A stretch of DNA of 64,000 nucleotides from Didymella arachidicola. Its lineage: Eukaryota > Ascomycota > Dothideomycetes > Pleosporales > Didymellaceae. The stretch is taken from contig CM049995.1 of the NCBI GenBank assembly GCA_016630955.3, forward strand, positions 1,550,001 to 1,614,000. Direction: 5' to 3'. Below the pieces are notes generated by a model. That model did not search any database. It was not told the DNA's origin and saw only the letters and a program-made list of their open reading frames with translations. This document shows, piece after piece, positions 40,709 to 53,768 of the stretch; within the stretch, counting starts at the first letter, position 1, and each line of letters starts with the position of its first letter. The translations under genes and the position numbers were made by a program.

Positions 40709-41501
40709 TCAGGCGTAGTAGGGCTGGCGGGCGGGGAGCCTTACATGAGCATTGTGGTCTGCATATGCGTGAGGAGGTGGGATATCGATTCCACCAATGG
40801 CTGCATAACCGACGCCAAACGGGCTGAGATCCTCCTCAGCGTAGTACTCGCTCTTCATGCTAGGCATGAGGCTGGGCAGTGTGGTGGGGTATGCGGCTGA
40901 GGAAAGTGGTGGCAGGTAGGCGTATGAAGACATTTCAGGTGTGAGAGTGGTAGGTATTGTGTGGTACGGCGAGTTTGTTGTGTACGGCATGGAGTACGCT
41001 ACTGCATCTGGAGCTGGGTAGGTCGAAGAGTATTGCGCTACCGAAAACGGAGGTGGACTTGTTGAGAGCTGACGAGTGTACTGATGCGAGAACATACGAT
41101 CTTCGGGTGGGGTGGTGTACGAGGAATCCGAAGAAGCCGGAGAGGGGAACTCCTGGCGCGGCGAGGTCTGAGGTGGCTGCAGCTCCGCAGGCTTCTGCTC
41201 AGGCGAAGCTGAGCTGGAGGCAGCACGACGTTCCTGAGATTCCGTATTAGTATGCTTTCCCGATGGTGCAACCCATGACTCGTTGGGAACTTACAAGGTC
41301 TTCGAGCCTCTTCTTGAGCTTCTTGCGGTAGTTGCGCTGTGCAATGCGGTTTTGTATTCTCCTGCGCTCAGCAAGATCTGAGATCTTGGTCCAGTCTTCG
41401 TTTGGGTTTGCTGAAGCTGAGAAGGCCGATGATGTGCCGGAGTATCTTGTGGTAGTGGGAGCTGCAGCAGCGTACTGCTGGTAAGGCTGATGTCTATGCA
41501 T
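40709..41501 (-). CDS. bZIP transcription factor
   Basis: 243 residues in two exons, 41295-41501 and 40709-41233, with a 61-bp phase-0 intron (GTAAGT to CTCAG). The basic region is near the N-terminus: DWTKISDLAERRRIQNRIAQ followed by RNYRKKLKKRLEDL and, across the intron, ERRAASSS. The NxxAQxxYRxK pattern is the Yap/fungal type. The leucine zipper is very short, since the sequence turns Ser/Pro-rich almost at once, so dimerisation may be weak or use another partner. The remaining part is rich in Pro, Ser, Tyr and Ala, like an activation region. Targets unknown. Confidence 0.85.
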
Positions 41502-44500
41502 AGTGGTGGTGGATGTGGAACTGTACGAGGTACTGTGATCAAGTCACAGAAGGAGTGAGCTAGATGTTATAGCGTGGAGAGGCTGGATATCAGTGGGATG
41601 GATGGTGGGATGTTCAAGGCAGTCGGGAACCACGGTATATTTATCTAGCTGTCAAATGCGTGCGCAGTTCCTCCAGTGGAGCACAGACTGCCTAGTGGTG
41701 GTCCTGGTGGTCCCCAGCTTCCGGCCCTCACATGCACCCAGGACTACTTGTGGCGGATGGAACCCTGTCCTTCACCGACAGGCAGCTTCGTAAATTTAGG
41801 ATAGCGCTAGACACAGGGCTTGTAGCGGGCCAGTAACGTTGAGGGTCGTCAAGGCTCAGCACACGGGAAAGTCGGGGGCCGTATGCATGGGTGGCCAGTA
41901 GAGCGGTTCTGTAATCGGTCTGCGTTTTGATACAGCGGTCAGTTCACTTGACACCCCTGCGCCGCCCGCTTCAACACCAGCAGCCCTATGACTCTTGGCC
42001 AGCACGCTCGTCGGATCCGTAACCATCTCCGGGAGTATGATGGATATGCTGTGCGAGCGCTGCTTCCATCATCACGCCCGGCGGCCGCTCTCATAGCGCC
42101 GCCAGCTGGACGGCCGTCCCGCAGCGAGAGGGACAGCTGCAATTGCCAGCCGTCTCAGGCCCCAAGCGCAGCCGCTGCTTGGGGGCCAGAGGCAGCAGCA
42201 TCGCAATTCGGCGAGTGTTGCTCTACTGGGTAAATTGCACTCATTGCTAGGCGGAGTTCCGGAATGGGCGTGCACCCTGCATATCTTTCCAGGGCGGTGT
42301 TGGCGAGCGAACGGCCACGAGTGCGCTGGGGCTTGAGGGCTTGCACCAGATCATCGCAGTCGCACAGCTCGTAACCTCATTGGCTGTCCTCGCCGCTTCC
42401 TCGCGCATGCACAACCTCGCAGAAATGCTGCACACCGCGACTCGTCGGGCACTCGCTGAATGACGCGGTGGATTTGAAATCCCTAGCGACGCGACGTTGG
42501 ACCGTCTACCGGCGGGCACGGCACACTCTCCAGAACCCCTCCGCAAGAGGAGATCGCTGTTTTGGACACCATATCCTGCATCAAGACTAGCCCTCATTTC
42601 CCATCCCGGCCGCAGATGCTTTTAGCTTGCTTTGTAAGGCCGTCTAACTTTACCATGGCTCCATTCTCCACGACGCCCAGCCACAGCCACTCAATGCTCC
42701 ACAGGAACCCATCAAACGAGCGTCTCACAAAGCAGCCCTACGCACAGTCCCCACGCTCTCCCGCCGCCTCATCAGCACTCTGTTACTTCGAGGCACTGCA
42801 AGTCGGTGAAGGGTGGTTCCCATTTGCGGGTACCAGTCGGCCCAAAGCTTGTCTTCCGGCTTCTGTAGCGCTATCCTGCGAAGCCTTGAAAGCTAGGCCA
42901 GTCAGCATTGCAATGGCCCTTTTCGAAACACTCTGCGAAGAAGCCGCAGGGCTCGCTGGCGGTGATTGAATCTCGCATGCCAACGTAGTGCAACGAACTG
43001 GTGGCACGCCTTACATTCTGGCGTGGGGCTCTGTTCAGATTTGAGGCTTCCCGTCCTAGTAGCTGCGCCTACACTGCGAATACTGAGCCACTGCACCACA
43101 ACTGCCAGATCAGGGATGCCGTAGGTACTTTTACTGTCGATCGTGGATACATATCCTCATAAAGTTCCAGTCTTGTCAATGCTTGGTGTACCAAGTTTGG
43201 TTGGTCTAGCGACGTCAAGTCGTATCCAGACCCGATCTTTGTCAAAATTGTACTAGCACAGTCATCGCAACGATACTAGACGCAACTGCCAAAGATGTCG
43301 TCCCAAGGATCACTACCTTCTAAAAGGATTCTCTACAAAATTTAAGGGTCTTGTATCATTTCCTTTGCCACCAGAAATAGTGCTAGGCCTGCCGTCCCGC
43401 CGACCCCTAGTGGGCTACGGCTCGAGCCTGTTGAGCTTGGATACTTCAGCCAACATCTGCATCACACATGGGTATCGTGGTCGTCACGTACGATACGGCC
43501 GTGAAGTCCTTGGCCGGGCAAACGGTAGCTCTACGACATCTTACGACAAGCTCAACCGAAGGCAGCGCCAGGGATTTCCGAGCTATGTTGGCGAGCAGCT
43601 CTCTCTCGAAACGTAGGCGATCACCGAGTCCAAGAAGATGATGTCTCACAAGGTCCTCGAATACTTTCGAGGCTGACCAGCCTCAGCATGCACATAGTGG
43701 ATCCTCAGCTCTCCACAGCAGTCCCATGTGGGGATGTACTCAGAACAGACAAAGGTACATTTTCATTTCGACAGTTGTAAACAACGCTGCTCGGATGATG
43801 ATGATGGCCGTGCTCACAACGGACACCCGTTTTAGCTCAAGGAGCCGTCAAACGCACAGCAAGTCTCTTGCGATAGCGGCTATGCGCTTTCGTGCATCTC
43901 ATTGGACTTGTTTTGTCTTCATTTCACGGACTGATCTCGGCTGTATGGGAGATGGGTTGTTGGCGGACGCTATTGCACCGTCCGCGCGTAAGCATCCGTG
44001 ATACCAAGGTAGAGGTCATTGGATCACAGCTGCGGACCGCGACCACGTCAAAGAAACTCCAACCGCCAGGGCTAAGCCCAGAAGTGCTCCACCACAATGT
44101 CTGGTGCGGCAGGTCATTCTTGACGTTGTGTATCTCGCAGTGTTTCGGCGCGTCATTCTAGATAGCAACTTCTCGGTGCTATTCGTCGTCTCAAATGAAA
44201 AAGGTGAGTGTCAAGCTTCGATTTCAAATGAAATCGGAGCATGACAAGCCTCCGAGACAGCTTATCGGGGGGGCCTTGAAATGCACAGCAGGGCTGAGGT
44301 GTGCGTAACCTGGCGGAGCACATTAGAAGCTCGCCTCAATGTAACTCTCCCGGATGATTCAGACAAGGGGAACGTGGCAGACGAAAGCAATGATTTGGAT
44401 ATGAGGAGCTTCACGACCTGGGCTTGACAGCTGGAGGTTTGCCGATCGACCTGAATAACACTTGAGCAACCGCGGCATCAGTGACAGGGCTATGATGAGT

Positions 44501-46489
44501 TTGGGAGTCCTTCTGCTGGCATTCAAACCGCTGGAGTCTATCCATGCATCACAGTTTGCGGTCAGAACGGTCAACCAGCGAAGTATCAAGCTGGTTTAGG
44601 CATTCCATGAACAACAGCACCGCCCTGCTACGAGGGACAAGAAGCATCCACAGTGCCCACTGCGAAAATAGCGCATTCCGCACGACCTGACACCAGCAAA
44701 TTGATCCACATCGCTGTTACCGCTCAAGTCCTCGAACGAAATGAATGTTAACGGTCGTCGCCGACATCGAAGTTGAACAATTCAGTCGCGGTGAGTTGGA
44801 TAGCGGGTAGACCCACCTGCCACCCCGAACGGGTTAGATACGCTACACATCCCAACCGGCGGGTCCTTGTGTTCGCTTCTGAGTGGTTCCAACATGGTTC
44901 AAACGAGTCTCTTGCCCTTTCGAGGCGTACATGCAACCATTTGGTCGGTATCGCTGTATTTTCCACACCGCTGCACGAAATCCACGCCGAGAGGTCGCCT
45001 TTTGCGAGTCTATCATGTGACCAAACCGGTCCACATTGTGGGGTCGTTTTGATTGCGCCTGTGAACCGTCGTTGCAGGATTCCTGGCCATGATTGATTCC
45101 TCTTTGAGCACTGAACGCGAGAGGCTGCTAAAACACCTATTTGGGTTGCATACTTTACGCACCTCGACTAACCTTTGCCCTCTCCAACTAATGCGAATGC
45201 TCTTCAAGAAATAGCGACAACATGCATAGGCGCCAGAAAACACAACATTTGCTCTTGAGGGCACCTGTGGCCTTCATCGTACAGCCGCGCTGCGCTGTTG
45301 TTCTGTGCATGTGCTGTAAAAAGACACTATTTTTAGCGGCCGCCCACTAAGATGACCACGAGCGTGACGGCTGCAGTTTCCCTCCAACAGCAGCTCACCT
45401 TCCTAGCCCTACAGCCCTACAATGCACATCAACAATGAATGAGTTCGCAGTCGCTCTTCGGACGCTCATGCAGACGCGAGTGTGTACGACCTATGCGCCC
45501 TTTGTGTGCCCCCGAGGCGCTTTGTGTATCCCCAAAACGAAGAACTCGTGACAAAACGTCACATGGACGGTCCGACGCGGATGAACCTGTCGTTCGGCAT
45601 CTCCGTGATCCAAGTGTCAGTTCGCGTACGAGTTGACGTCGCTCAAGTATCAATGCTCCATCCCGTGCTTCGACCACACCGTTCACGGTTTGGTGACATG
45701 GGAAAGTGTCCGCCTTGCACACGCTATTGCTGTCATACACACGTCCGCGTGGCATTTGCGGTTGGATTTGTCCTCCCGTCGTTATGCATCGAAGGTGGTT
45801 GACCGCATTCTGGGGTCGCTTATGGTGACGCGGCGCTGCCTGGAGACAATTTCGAAACGTTCCAACGGCCAGCCGGGTCACACGCATATCTTTCACCGTT
45901 GGACATGTCGGCGACTCGTTGAGCGTTCGCTTTATCTTCACGAACGACTCGACGCACCTCAGACATAAGGTGTGTTTTGATACAGCAGGGACTTGTAGGC
46001 CCGATTACTGAGTATAGGTCACAGACTACGAATTGCTTAATGCCGACAACGGCAATCGGCACGGTGCGGCATCGCGTACCCAAGATAGGTATCCGCGTTA
46101 TAGCAGGGGCGGCCACTGCGCTCACAACACATTGACTCGCGGACATGCTCTGCTGCACGACATCGAAAGATGTCTCTCTACTGGCGGCTCTGGCGGTACG
46201 TATACTCAATCTGTACATCTTGCAGTTTGCCACACAACGATGCTCAGTACTCTTTCCAATCTTGAAGAAACAGGCATAAGTCAACAACAGGTGTCCAGCC
46301 AGAGATGTCGTTCTAGTCTCGGCGGCACCCCACTTCTCGTGTCAAGGCACAACTCGAGAAGTTGGCTACAAGGGTGTTCACCGATCATGAACTGCTCTCA
46401 TACGATGTTCGGCAACCATGCATGCAAGCGAGCACACTAATGCCCTTGAACCTCAGGGATACAGAGTCTACAGACGTAAGGCTAGATGC
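41502..46489. other. gene-poor tract, left part
   Basis: About 5 kb without a supported gene. The longest frames are 105-170 codons, overlap one another on both strands and show no family motif. A stem-loop (42158-42187) and a short palindrome (about 44217-44234) are present. Base composition is near even, with no obvious strong AT bias. Confidence 0.5.
42158..42187. repeat. GC-rich stem-loop
   Basis: GGCCCCAAGC at 42158-42167 pairs with GCTTGGGGGCC at 42177-42187 around a 9-base loop, with one bulged base. Role unknown; may be chance in a GC-rich patch. Confidence 0.6.
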
Positions 46490-46491
46490 TA

Positions 46492-46712
46492 CTATGGTAT
46501 ATGCATAAGTAGTGTAGGTGGGTCTCGGAGTTTCTAATGATTAGACTATGCACTGCTGTGAAATCTTTGCAGCATTCTATTGGATAAATGGCAAGAGTCA
46601 TCACGGAAAGCATTGTTTAATTGGTCAGATCACACGGTGAACCTGCTCTTATCTTCGGTCCTTACCCCTTGTCGCCGTTCTCCACCTACACTACTTATGC
46701 CATGTACCATAG
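46492..46712. mobile_element. MITE-like element with TA duplications
   Basis: 221 bp bounded by inverted repeats of 30 and 31 bp (46492-46521 and 46682-46712). They begin CTATGGTA and contain CATAAGTAGTGTAGGTGG, and differ by one substitution and one inserted base. TA is present immediately outside both ends (46490-46491 and 46713-46714). There is no coding capacity inside. Small size, terminal repeats and TA flanks fit a non-autonomous Tc1/mariner-type element. Its ends do not resemble those of the pogo-like element at 6664-8529, so a different transposase would be needed. Confidence 0.85.
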
Positions 46713-46714
46713 TA

Positions 46715-49700
46715 GAACGGTGAGCAAGGCTGGCAGCACATATCAGAGGGGGTGACAAAGCTTTTTGATTACTGCAGTAGCTCGACGTAGGTGAAAGATC
46801 AAGGTCGTTATCTCCGTCGATAGTGCAGCCAGCCGGTACGTTCTAATTCGTTGACGCCCTTTCGGACTCGAGGTATAGAGTCCGAGCCATTGTTGGTAAG
46901 CCAAACAATTGCCCTGACGATCAAACATTATTGGGGAGGTTTCGGCATAATCACCATGTCGCGATTGACCATCAAGGCGTCTTCTTCGTCCGCGCACGTA
47001 GAGGTAGCTCGTGCAAGAAGACTAGGATATCCAGCTGACGAACGGCAATCGCCTTGTTACGACAATCGCGGAGGGCCTAGCCATGGCCTTTACGGTCCAT
47101 GTTGGAGGTGAATCTTTCGCCGATGGCACGGTATGATGTATTCACAGATCTGGCTCCCAGCACAAACTACGGAACAACCATTCAGATGGATTTGCTTACC
47201 GCGCCTAGGACTTCTCCTCGTAAGGCCGTCCAGTTGTAGCGAGTTTATCGTTAGGAGCGTAAAGCCAACGTACCAGAGAGTGTCGATCTGCTGATTCATC
47301 CACTCCATACCCCGCGCCGCCCTTTCACTGCGGGCCGATAGCACCCAGGCCGTCGGCTCTCCGACTCAGAACAAGCATCGCGCATCGCATGTACCAGCCT
47401 CCATTCCTCATGACCTGCTCGTTCAATACCGGAGTTTTCTCTCCGCGCTATCACGGACTTCTTCGTGTCAATGGCTCTTGACATCCATGAGATGCTAGTT
47501 CAGGCGTTCCAATGAAACTTTTGCAGTCTTGCACTTGTTTTCTGACTTCAAGCAGTGACATCGGACTTCACAGCATGTCACTGTCCTGAGTGCAAGATCG
47601 CGACCATATCGGCGTGCTCCGAAGGGTCGTCATTTGGACAGATTCTCTGATAATCAAGATCGTAGTTATCTCGCAGGCTAAAGTCCAACGGCCCTGGAAG
47701 CCTGCAAGCAAAGCTTAGGGTTGGTGGCTGTCACGACCAAACTAATGGCTAGAGAGGGCTTCGCACAATACAGCAAGCGCAGCCGGGCAAGCTAAACCAT
47801 GGCTCGCATACGCCTTAATCACCAGCCACAGATATCAAAGAACCGCTGATGAAGTGGATTCCCACACGGTTTACTGTTCATGCTTGAGTTCTTTTCGTAA
47901 GTTGTACAGCTTTATGGTGAGCTAGAAAGCTGTTGCGATACGATGCTCACGACAGCGAGCAGCTATCTATCCATCGCATTCAGCGAACGACTGCGCCGGC
48001 TTGAGCGCTTAGCAACACTCGTGGCTCAGCGGCAGGAGCCGAATGTCAGCCATTCGCTCGGTTCTCCGGTCTATTCTTGGGCTTCGTCATTTGTGCAGTG
48101 CAATTCAGGCGTCCCGCTGCTTTGGGGCTCAGAGCCCGCGAATAACCCTGATCCACATCACGATGCTCTCCAAGCCTCAACCGCAGTTTCATTTGCGCCC
48201 AGTGACACATACTGACCAGCGAATGATCCAAAAATCTCGAATGCGAAGAGCACCGTAATAATGCTTTGCTGTTGCGTCAGCATGAGTCGAACGCCTCGCA
48301 AAAGCTGGGTAAAAACCAAGCCTTTGGCAGGATGTCTAGCGCCGGAAACCACGCGAGGACCTTGAACTGGTCTATCGTCCAGCATAAAGTCGTAGTTAAC
48401 CGGTGTTAAACGAACCTAACAAATCCGAAACACCGAATTCCCGTCTTCGACAGGAAAACAAACAGAATTCAAAATTACCACCGGCTGCTGCGGTGAAATG
48501 TTGCCGCTGTTGCCTGCCACCCTTGAATTCTGTTCGCAGCAACGAGTTCAGCCTTGCTTGGCTCGAGCGCGAAATCCATCGACAAAGCGGACTGCAGGCC
48601 CGCAAATCGGAACAAGGCATGGCGAAGCGTGCTAGCTCTAATGAGTGCTTGCGCAACGCTTGCCTAAAGAGGCATATCCGGCATCCCCGACGAGCGAGCT
48701 GAGGGTTTCCGTGAATTCGTGTGCCATGCGCGATGCCCTGGAAAGCTAGGTTGAGGCATTTGACGGCTTGCACGGCTCATTGTCAACTTCACATAATGCA
48801 ACGGATATCAGCGAGACTATGAGCTTCTAAGATGAAGCACTTTGAAAGCCTGTGGCTTCCCCCGGATTCATGGTAAGCATTCAAGTGCGCCAAGGATCTG
48901 ATGTCGAGACTGTGCGAACGGGATCTCTGCGCATAGCGCTTACAATCACGAAGAGGCTCTTCCCATAGGGCTAAGGACGATGACAACCCACGTGGGTACA
49001 CAGTCAGATGCCCTCTTAATTTCCAAAGCAAGACGAAAAGTCCTCTCCAGTCTAACAATTCACATCTAAGTTGCCATATCATCGACAGTTCGCAAAGTAC
49101 TTTGCTGGAGCATCGTATGCGATGTCCTATTGATTCCCAGATCTGGTCACATGCTGCGAGCTGCACGCCGTATTGGGCAAGAACGAAACGCAGAACCGCT
49201 GTAGCCCAATCGACCAGGATAGCGGGGCTCTGCAAGAGTCCGAATTCCGATGCAGGTGTTCACCTTGCCCCGAGCGCCGCTCGCTCCATCCTTCCACTAG
49301 CCTCACTTCGTACTGGTCCGATCTTGCATGCTTCCAACACCAACCCGCAGAAACCGGTGACAAGTCCAGAATTCTATGTCTCTGCCTAACAAATGATTAA
49401 AGTTATCCCTATTGGCAATTCTCCTCTAGCACTTCAGTGCGTGATTTAGACGCAGCGAATCAAGATCTCATGATAAGGCTGGCGGTTTGTGGCGTTTTAG
49501 GGGCCAAAACACATCCAACCAATTGGAGACATTGGCGACTTCTGCCCGCACGGGGACATCTCTGGAGATGTTCGACCGCGCTCGAGCATAACGTTGGTGG
49601 ACGCAATCTCGCAAACGCCGCAATCTGATTCGACACCCCGAAACAAGTACCTTGACTGACACGCATCATCCTCAGCCTCAAGATTCATAATGCGCTGGTC

Positions 49701-52270
49701 TCTGAACTTTGGTGGTAACTTCCTGAGGCACAGTTGCGCACAGAGCACAAGGAGAACATGGGACGGGAGACGTGCACAACGCGGTTCGAGTTGGGGTTCT
49801 TTTCGCTTGTTGCTCCCCGCCACGGCACAGTCTCAATCCTTGGCTCAACCAGCATTTACCTACTTCGCTGGAGCAATAGATTCATCCGTCGGGAATATCT
49901 TCGCGATTGACAGCGCCGCCGCAGCTACCCATCACGCCGCAGCAAGGCAGGGATCAACAGGCTCCACATCCAATCCCAATCTCAAAGTCTCAGACTTTGC
50001 GATGCAGCGGCCCCTGAGCGGCCTTGAACGAAGGATTCTAAGGCTTCCCATGGCTGCTTTCGCCCATGCATGTGTAGCACAGAGTCACCAAAGGCATGAC
50101 CTTTGCTACTAAGAACACGACCCGCAAACACAGTACCACGTTTGCTGTCTCAGTTTTCCATCCATGTCCTGCTCCACTTCGACCAAGTTGCTCCACAGCA
50201 CCATTCCCCATGTCTAGACACCACGATTCGATCGCAGCTGGAATTTCCCACTCTGTAAGAGTCCAAATGAGTCATCAGTAACAGGCAGCCGCAATGAAGA
50301 TCCCAAAATTGTATCTAGAGCCTGGTCTAATGGAGTTTTCCGACTGACGGCCTCTACGCCGATGTCTTCGAACTTGAAGTCACGGGCTGTCTGACCGGCC
50401 GCCGCTGCACGTCCCATGTACAACGGCGCGGCAGTGGCATGCTTACGAGGGGTAAGGCTGAACTCGGTGCAGGTCGCTGGACCTTTGTCATCGTCGGCAC
50501 ATTGTCTGCTTTCGTAAATGTGTGCGAGAATGTTCGAGACCAACGTCGACATCAAGCGGTAGCCCGATACGTGAAGCAGAATGGTAGCAGATGGGAGTAC
50601 AGCGATGCGGTCGAACGGCTGGGCAATGCAACGCTGTACGGAGGGCTGAATTCTCTGGCCCAAAATGACCTCGAGGTAGTGTTACATGCAGCTGAAGCTC
50701 AGCATATATGTAAAGACGGGCCAGGCGTTCGATGCGAGGGGGTGATTGGGTGGATAATCGCAAGGTCTCCAGCCCTATGTGAACGGTAGGTCTTACTCGG
50801 CTGCATCATGCAGGTAAGGCGGCCTTGCGATGCCATGTGCTCTGCTGTCTCTGGATGTGTTGATTAGCCTTGGGTATGCATTATCGAAATGCGCTCGTCT
50901 GCCTTCAATCCACCGGTTTGACAGTCAGTAACACCGCAGAAATCAGTAAGTTGGGCATCAGTGCTCTATTTAACGCTGGTGAATATCATGCAGCTTCACC
51001 CTACTCTTGCATCCTCTGACATTAGCGAGACCTCCACGCATCAACGACCTGGGTTGTGTCCAAGGTTGATCCTCGATCGATCTCTGAGTCTTTGAGTTCA
51101 GCTGCGGGAGACTTGGGCAAGATGAAGTACAAGCTTCGATTGATTGAACGTGTGGCAAGCTGACAGCAGCTAGAGCGACGTTTCCGACAGCTTCCATCTA
51201 CCTACTCTGTCACACCTTCCAAAACGCGGCGTACGTGTCTGATCTGATCGCTGGTGCAATAGTGCCACCTTGTATGCCCCAGGCGATGTTTGTATCCCCC
51301 TCGCCGTACGGTCAGATCATCAACGGATTGCACATTCACCCTGATAATATGTCGACTTTTCACGCTTACCAATTCCAATAATCCCGAATTGTCTTTCACC
51401 CGTGATCGTCACGTGCACGGTGCATACTCTTCGTCATACTTGGGGAGGAATGTCTTTAAGACCCATCTTTGGCTCTTTGATACACACTTGGGGAAACACC
51501 GGAAAGTAATCAAGGCCACATCAATGTGCAAGCTTTTTGTTCCCTGCCTGATTTATTAATTCTGTCATTCCATTCCATTTTGTATTTCTCTCTAAAGCAT
51601 ACCCGCAGTCCCGGTATGTGCTTCTGGCTTGACTATGTGTGAATCCTGACAGTAATAACCTCAAATGCGGTATCTGCTCAACAGAAAGTTTCGTTTCTGA
51701 CTCGAACGTAGAAATGGATTGAGTCTTCGAGCGGTGTTGACGATGCTCAGCTGCGTGGTGATGCCTGTTTTGTGCGTGATCAGTTACCAGTCGGAACTCA
51801 TGACTGGATTTGCTCTTAACAATACAGATATAATTCAACTAATTTCAAGTAAGTCCAGGTTCGCAAGGACCCTCTGTAGTAGTCAAAGAATGCATCTTTC
51901 AGAGTCTTGTGTTAGGCTACGGCCCTTCCAACACTGTAGTGACCTTACCGAGCTACTCTTATATACTGCTCGAGCATGACCGGTTCAATTAGTCTAATAA
52001 TTTATGACGAGTGTGAGGTGAGGGTGTGAAAGGGGCGCACATACGCAATCGCACCTCTGCATATTCCTCTTAGCTAACAGTCTTGCCTGGCATTTCAAAA
52101 TGCTCGAAAAGTTTGCAGGTACTTCCAATATACATTGACCAGCAGCAAGGATCGTCTGTGAGCGCAACGACTCGTTCGCGGCCAAATCTTGATAGGTTAA
52201 GAAATCATCCGCCGCCACACCATAGCTCACTCACGATTTGGAACAGACCGCTTCAGATGATCTGCACCAT
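46715..52270. other. gene-poor tract, right part
   Basis: About 5.5 kb without a supported gene. Frames of 100-150 codons at about 48789-49235, 49690-50112 and 50214-50663 lack motifs, compete with opposite-strand frames and have no plausible exon structure. Sequence becomes more AT-rich from about 51.4 kb. Confidence 0.5.
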
Positions 52271-52555
52271 TCAATTCTGAATCATCTCCGTAAAAGCGCG
52301 CAAGGCATCATCCTTAGTCAGCACAAAGCCTTCACTCAACGACAGATGATAGATTTGTCCGCCATAATAGAAAAAACAGGTAGCACCCGCTTTGTCCTCG
52401 TCCTGGAAGACGACTGCATCGTAGGTTGCATGTTCATCGTAGTAGGCGAAATTAAATGCGTGGAGTTGAGCTTCATGCTGGCCAGTTAAGTTTTTCACCT
52501 TGCCAGAGGTGCAGGAAATGGCCCCTTCTAGCTCGCAATTATGTCTTTGCATCAT
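52271..52555 (-). CDS. hypothetical small protein, possibly 3' exon
   Basis: A 94-codon frame with protein-like composition: CTSGKVKNLTGQHEAQLHAF, then YYDEHATYDAVVFQDEDKAG and FFYYGGQIYHLSLSEGFVLT. The alternating polar and aromatic pattern suggests a small beta-rich domain, and the end (DDALRAFTEMIQN) looks like a helix. There is no signal peptide at the ATG. A first exon upstream might supply one, but I could not identify it. No family recognised. It may be a real small gene in an otherwise empty tract, or chance. Confidence 0.35.
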   Translation of the reverse strand: MMQRHNCELEGAISCTSGKVKNLTGQHEAQLHAFNFAYYDEHATYDAVVFQDEDKAGATCFFYYGGQIYHLSLSEGFVLTKDDALRAFTEMIQN

Positions 52556-53414
52556 AGATCTATCTCAGAGGATCTTAATGTTGGTAGTTTGGTTCTTGTG
52601 GGCTAGTTTGCTGGAGAAATGGGGAAGCATGGAAGTTGCAAGAGCAGTGGCGTATACTTGTTCGCTTTATCTGCATATTTCACGCTCTTAGCAACAGTAC
52701 CATGTCTTTCCTTCTCTGATGACGATGTGATGTTGATAGGTGAAGGTGGGCGAAGTAGCAAAAGCTTGAATTGGTATCTAGCTATTGACGAGCGTCCGAA
52801 CATGGGATGAGAATGACAAGCACAAAACAAACAACATGCAGATAGAATCTGCGATCCAAAAAGTGAGTAAAAGGAGTCATGGATCAACAATCTCAAGCAG
52901 CGGCGTACTCTTCTTGACATACGTTCTAATGGCGATTCTGATGCCAAAATACTCAACGAAAGATCCGCACGCATTTCTGTACAAAAACAATGAATATTGC
53001 CAGTGAGAATCATTACCCTGTGTGGAAAGTGTTTGGCACACGATGATGCGTTTAATTCGGCCCCGTCGTCATGCGTCACGAATACCTGTTCCCAGCTTTG
53101 TTTTCGACGATTCGGCCTTTACTATCTTCCTGTCATTCTTACCAAGCACGAGCAATGATAAGACTTTGATTGATGCAGATATGAGATATTCCTATCAGCT
53201 GACCGCAGGAATAGGTGCTCATAGCACATCCATTGCGATTCCATCCTAAAGGACACACAGACTGCGACTTGGATAGTGTCTCAGCGCCAGGCTTTGGGCT
53301 TGAACACACAAGAATGTTGCATTGTACAATAAAGCTACTAAGAAGATGAATTAGACGGTATGATTATATCTTAAGACTTGGCTGATTTAGTTGATTTTGG
53401 TGACTCCTAGTGAA
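52556..53414. other. intergenic, AT-rich, nothing recognised
   Basis: AT-rich sequence with stop-rich frames on both strands and no recognised element. Confidence 0.4.
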
Positions 53415-53768
53415 ATGGCAAAAATTACCAACGATAAGCTGCGTGATCTGCACGCTCGTCTCATAGAATCCAAGGACGATTTGCACAGTCTAGAGAAGTG
53501 AACTTTTTGCAGCTACTATGTTTGAATATCAATTTGCAGTAGTGGTCTGTTCAGTCTCGCGAGAGCCTATGCTCGTCTCCAAGGCCCGAAGTTCGGTATT
53601 TTTGCATGCACGAAGCTGCAGCAAGAGCGTCTTGACATAATATACGACTATCTGTGGAATGACGATGCGAGCCTGCATGCCGAAGTGGAAGCATTCGTCC
53701 AAGAAGCTGTGGGAAGGCCCATCAATGGAATCTGCCGCATGTTTCCTCGTCCAGGATCATTCCCGTAA
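53415..53768 (+). CDS. hypothetical 103-residue protein, two exons
   Basis: Exons are 53415-53497 and 53540-53768, separated by a 42-bp intron (GTGAAC to TTTGCAG). The join rebuilds an Asn codon and keeps one frame: MAKITNDKLRDLHARLIESK, DDLHSLEN, SGLFSLARAYARLQGPKFGI, then LQQERLDIIYDYLWNDDASL and HAEVEAFVQEAVGRPINGI. It is mostly helical and charged, with no signal peptide or membrane segment. No family is recognised. The clean join and protein-like composition support a gene; the very short intron and lack of similarity keep confidence moderate. Confidence 0.5.

Noticed and set aside
37090..46430. A 16-bp identical string (ACCATGCATGCAAGCG) at 37090-37105 and 46415-46430
   Set aside because: Flanks do not align; the core is a self-complementary ATGCAT string, so chance is likely.
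41502..53414. Several frames of 100-170 codons in the gene-poor tract (for example 42562-42969, 45429-45941, 49690-50112, 50214-50663)
   Set aside because: They overlap competing frames, have shadow-like composition, lack motifs and lack plausible exon structure.
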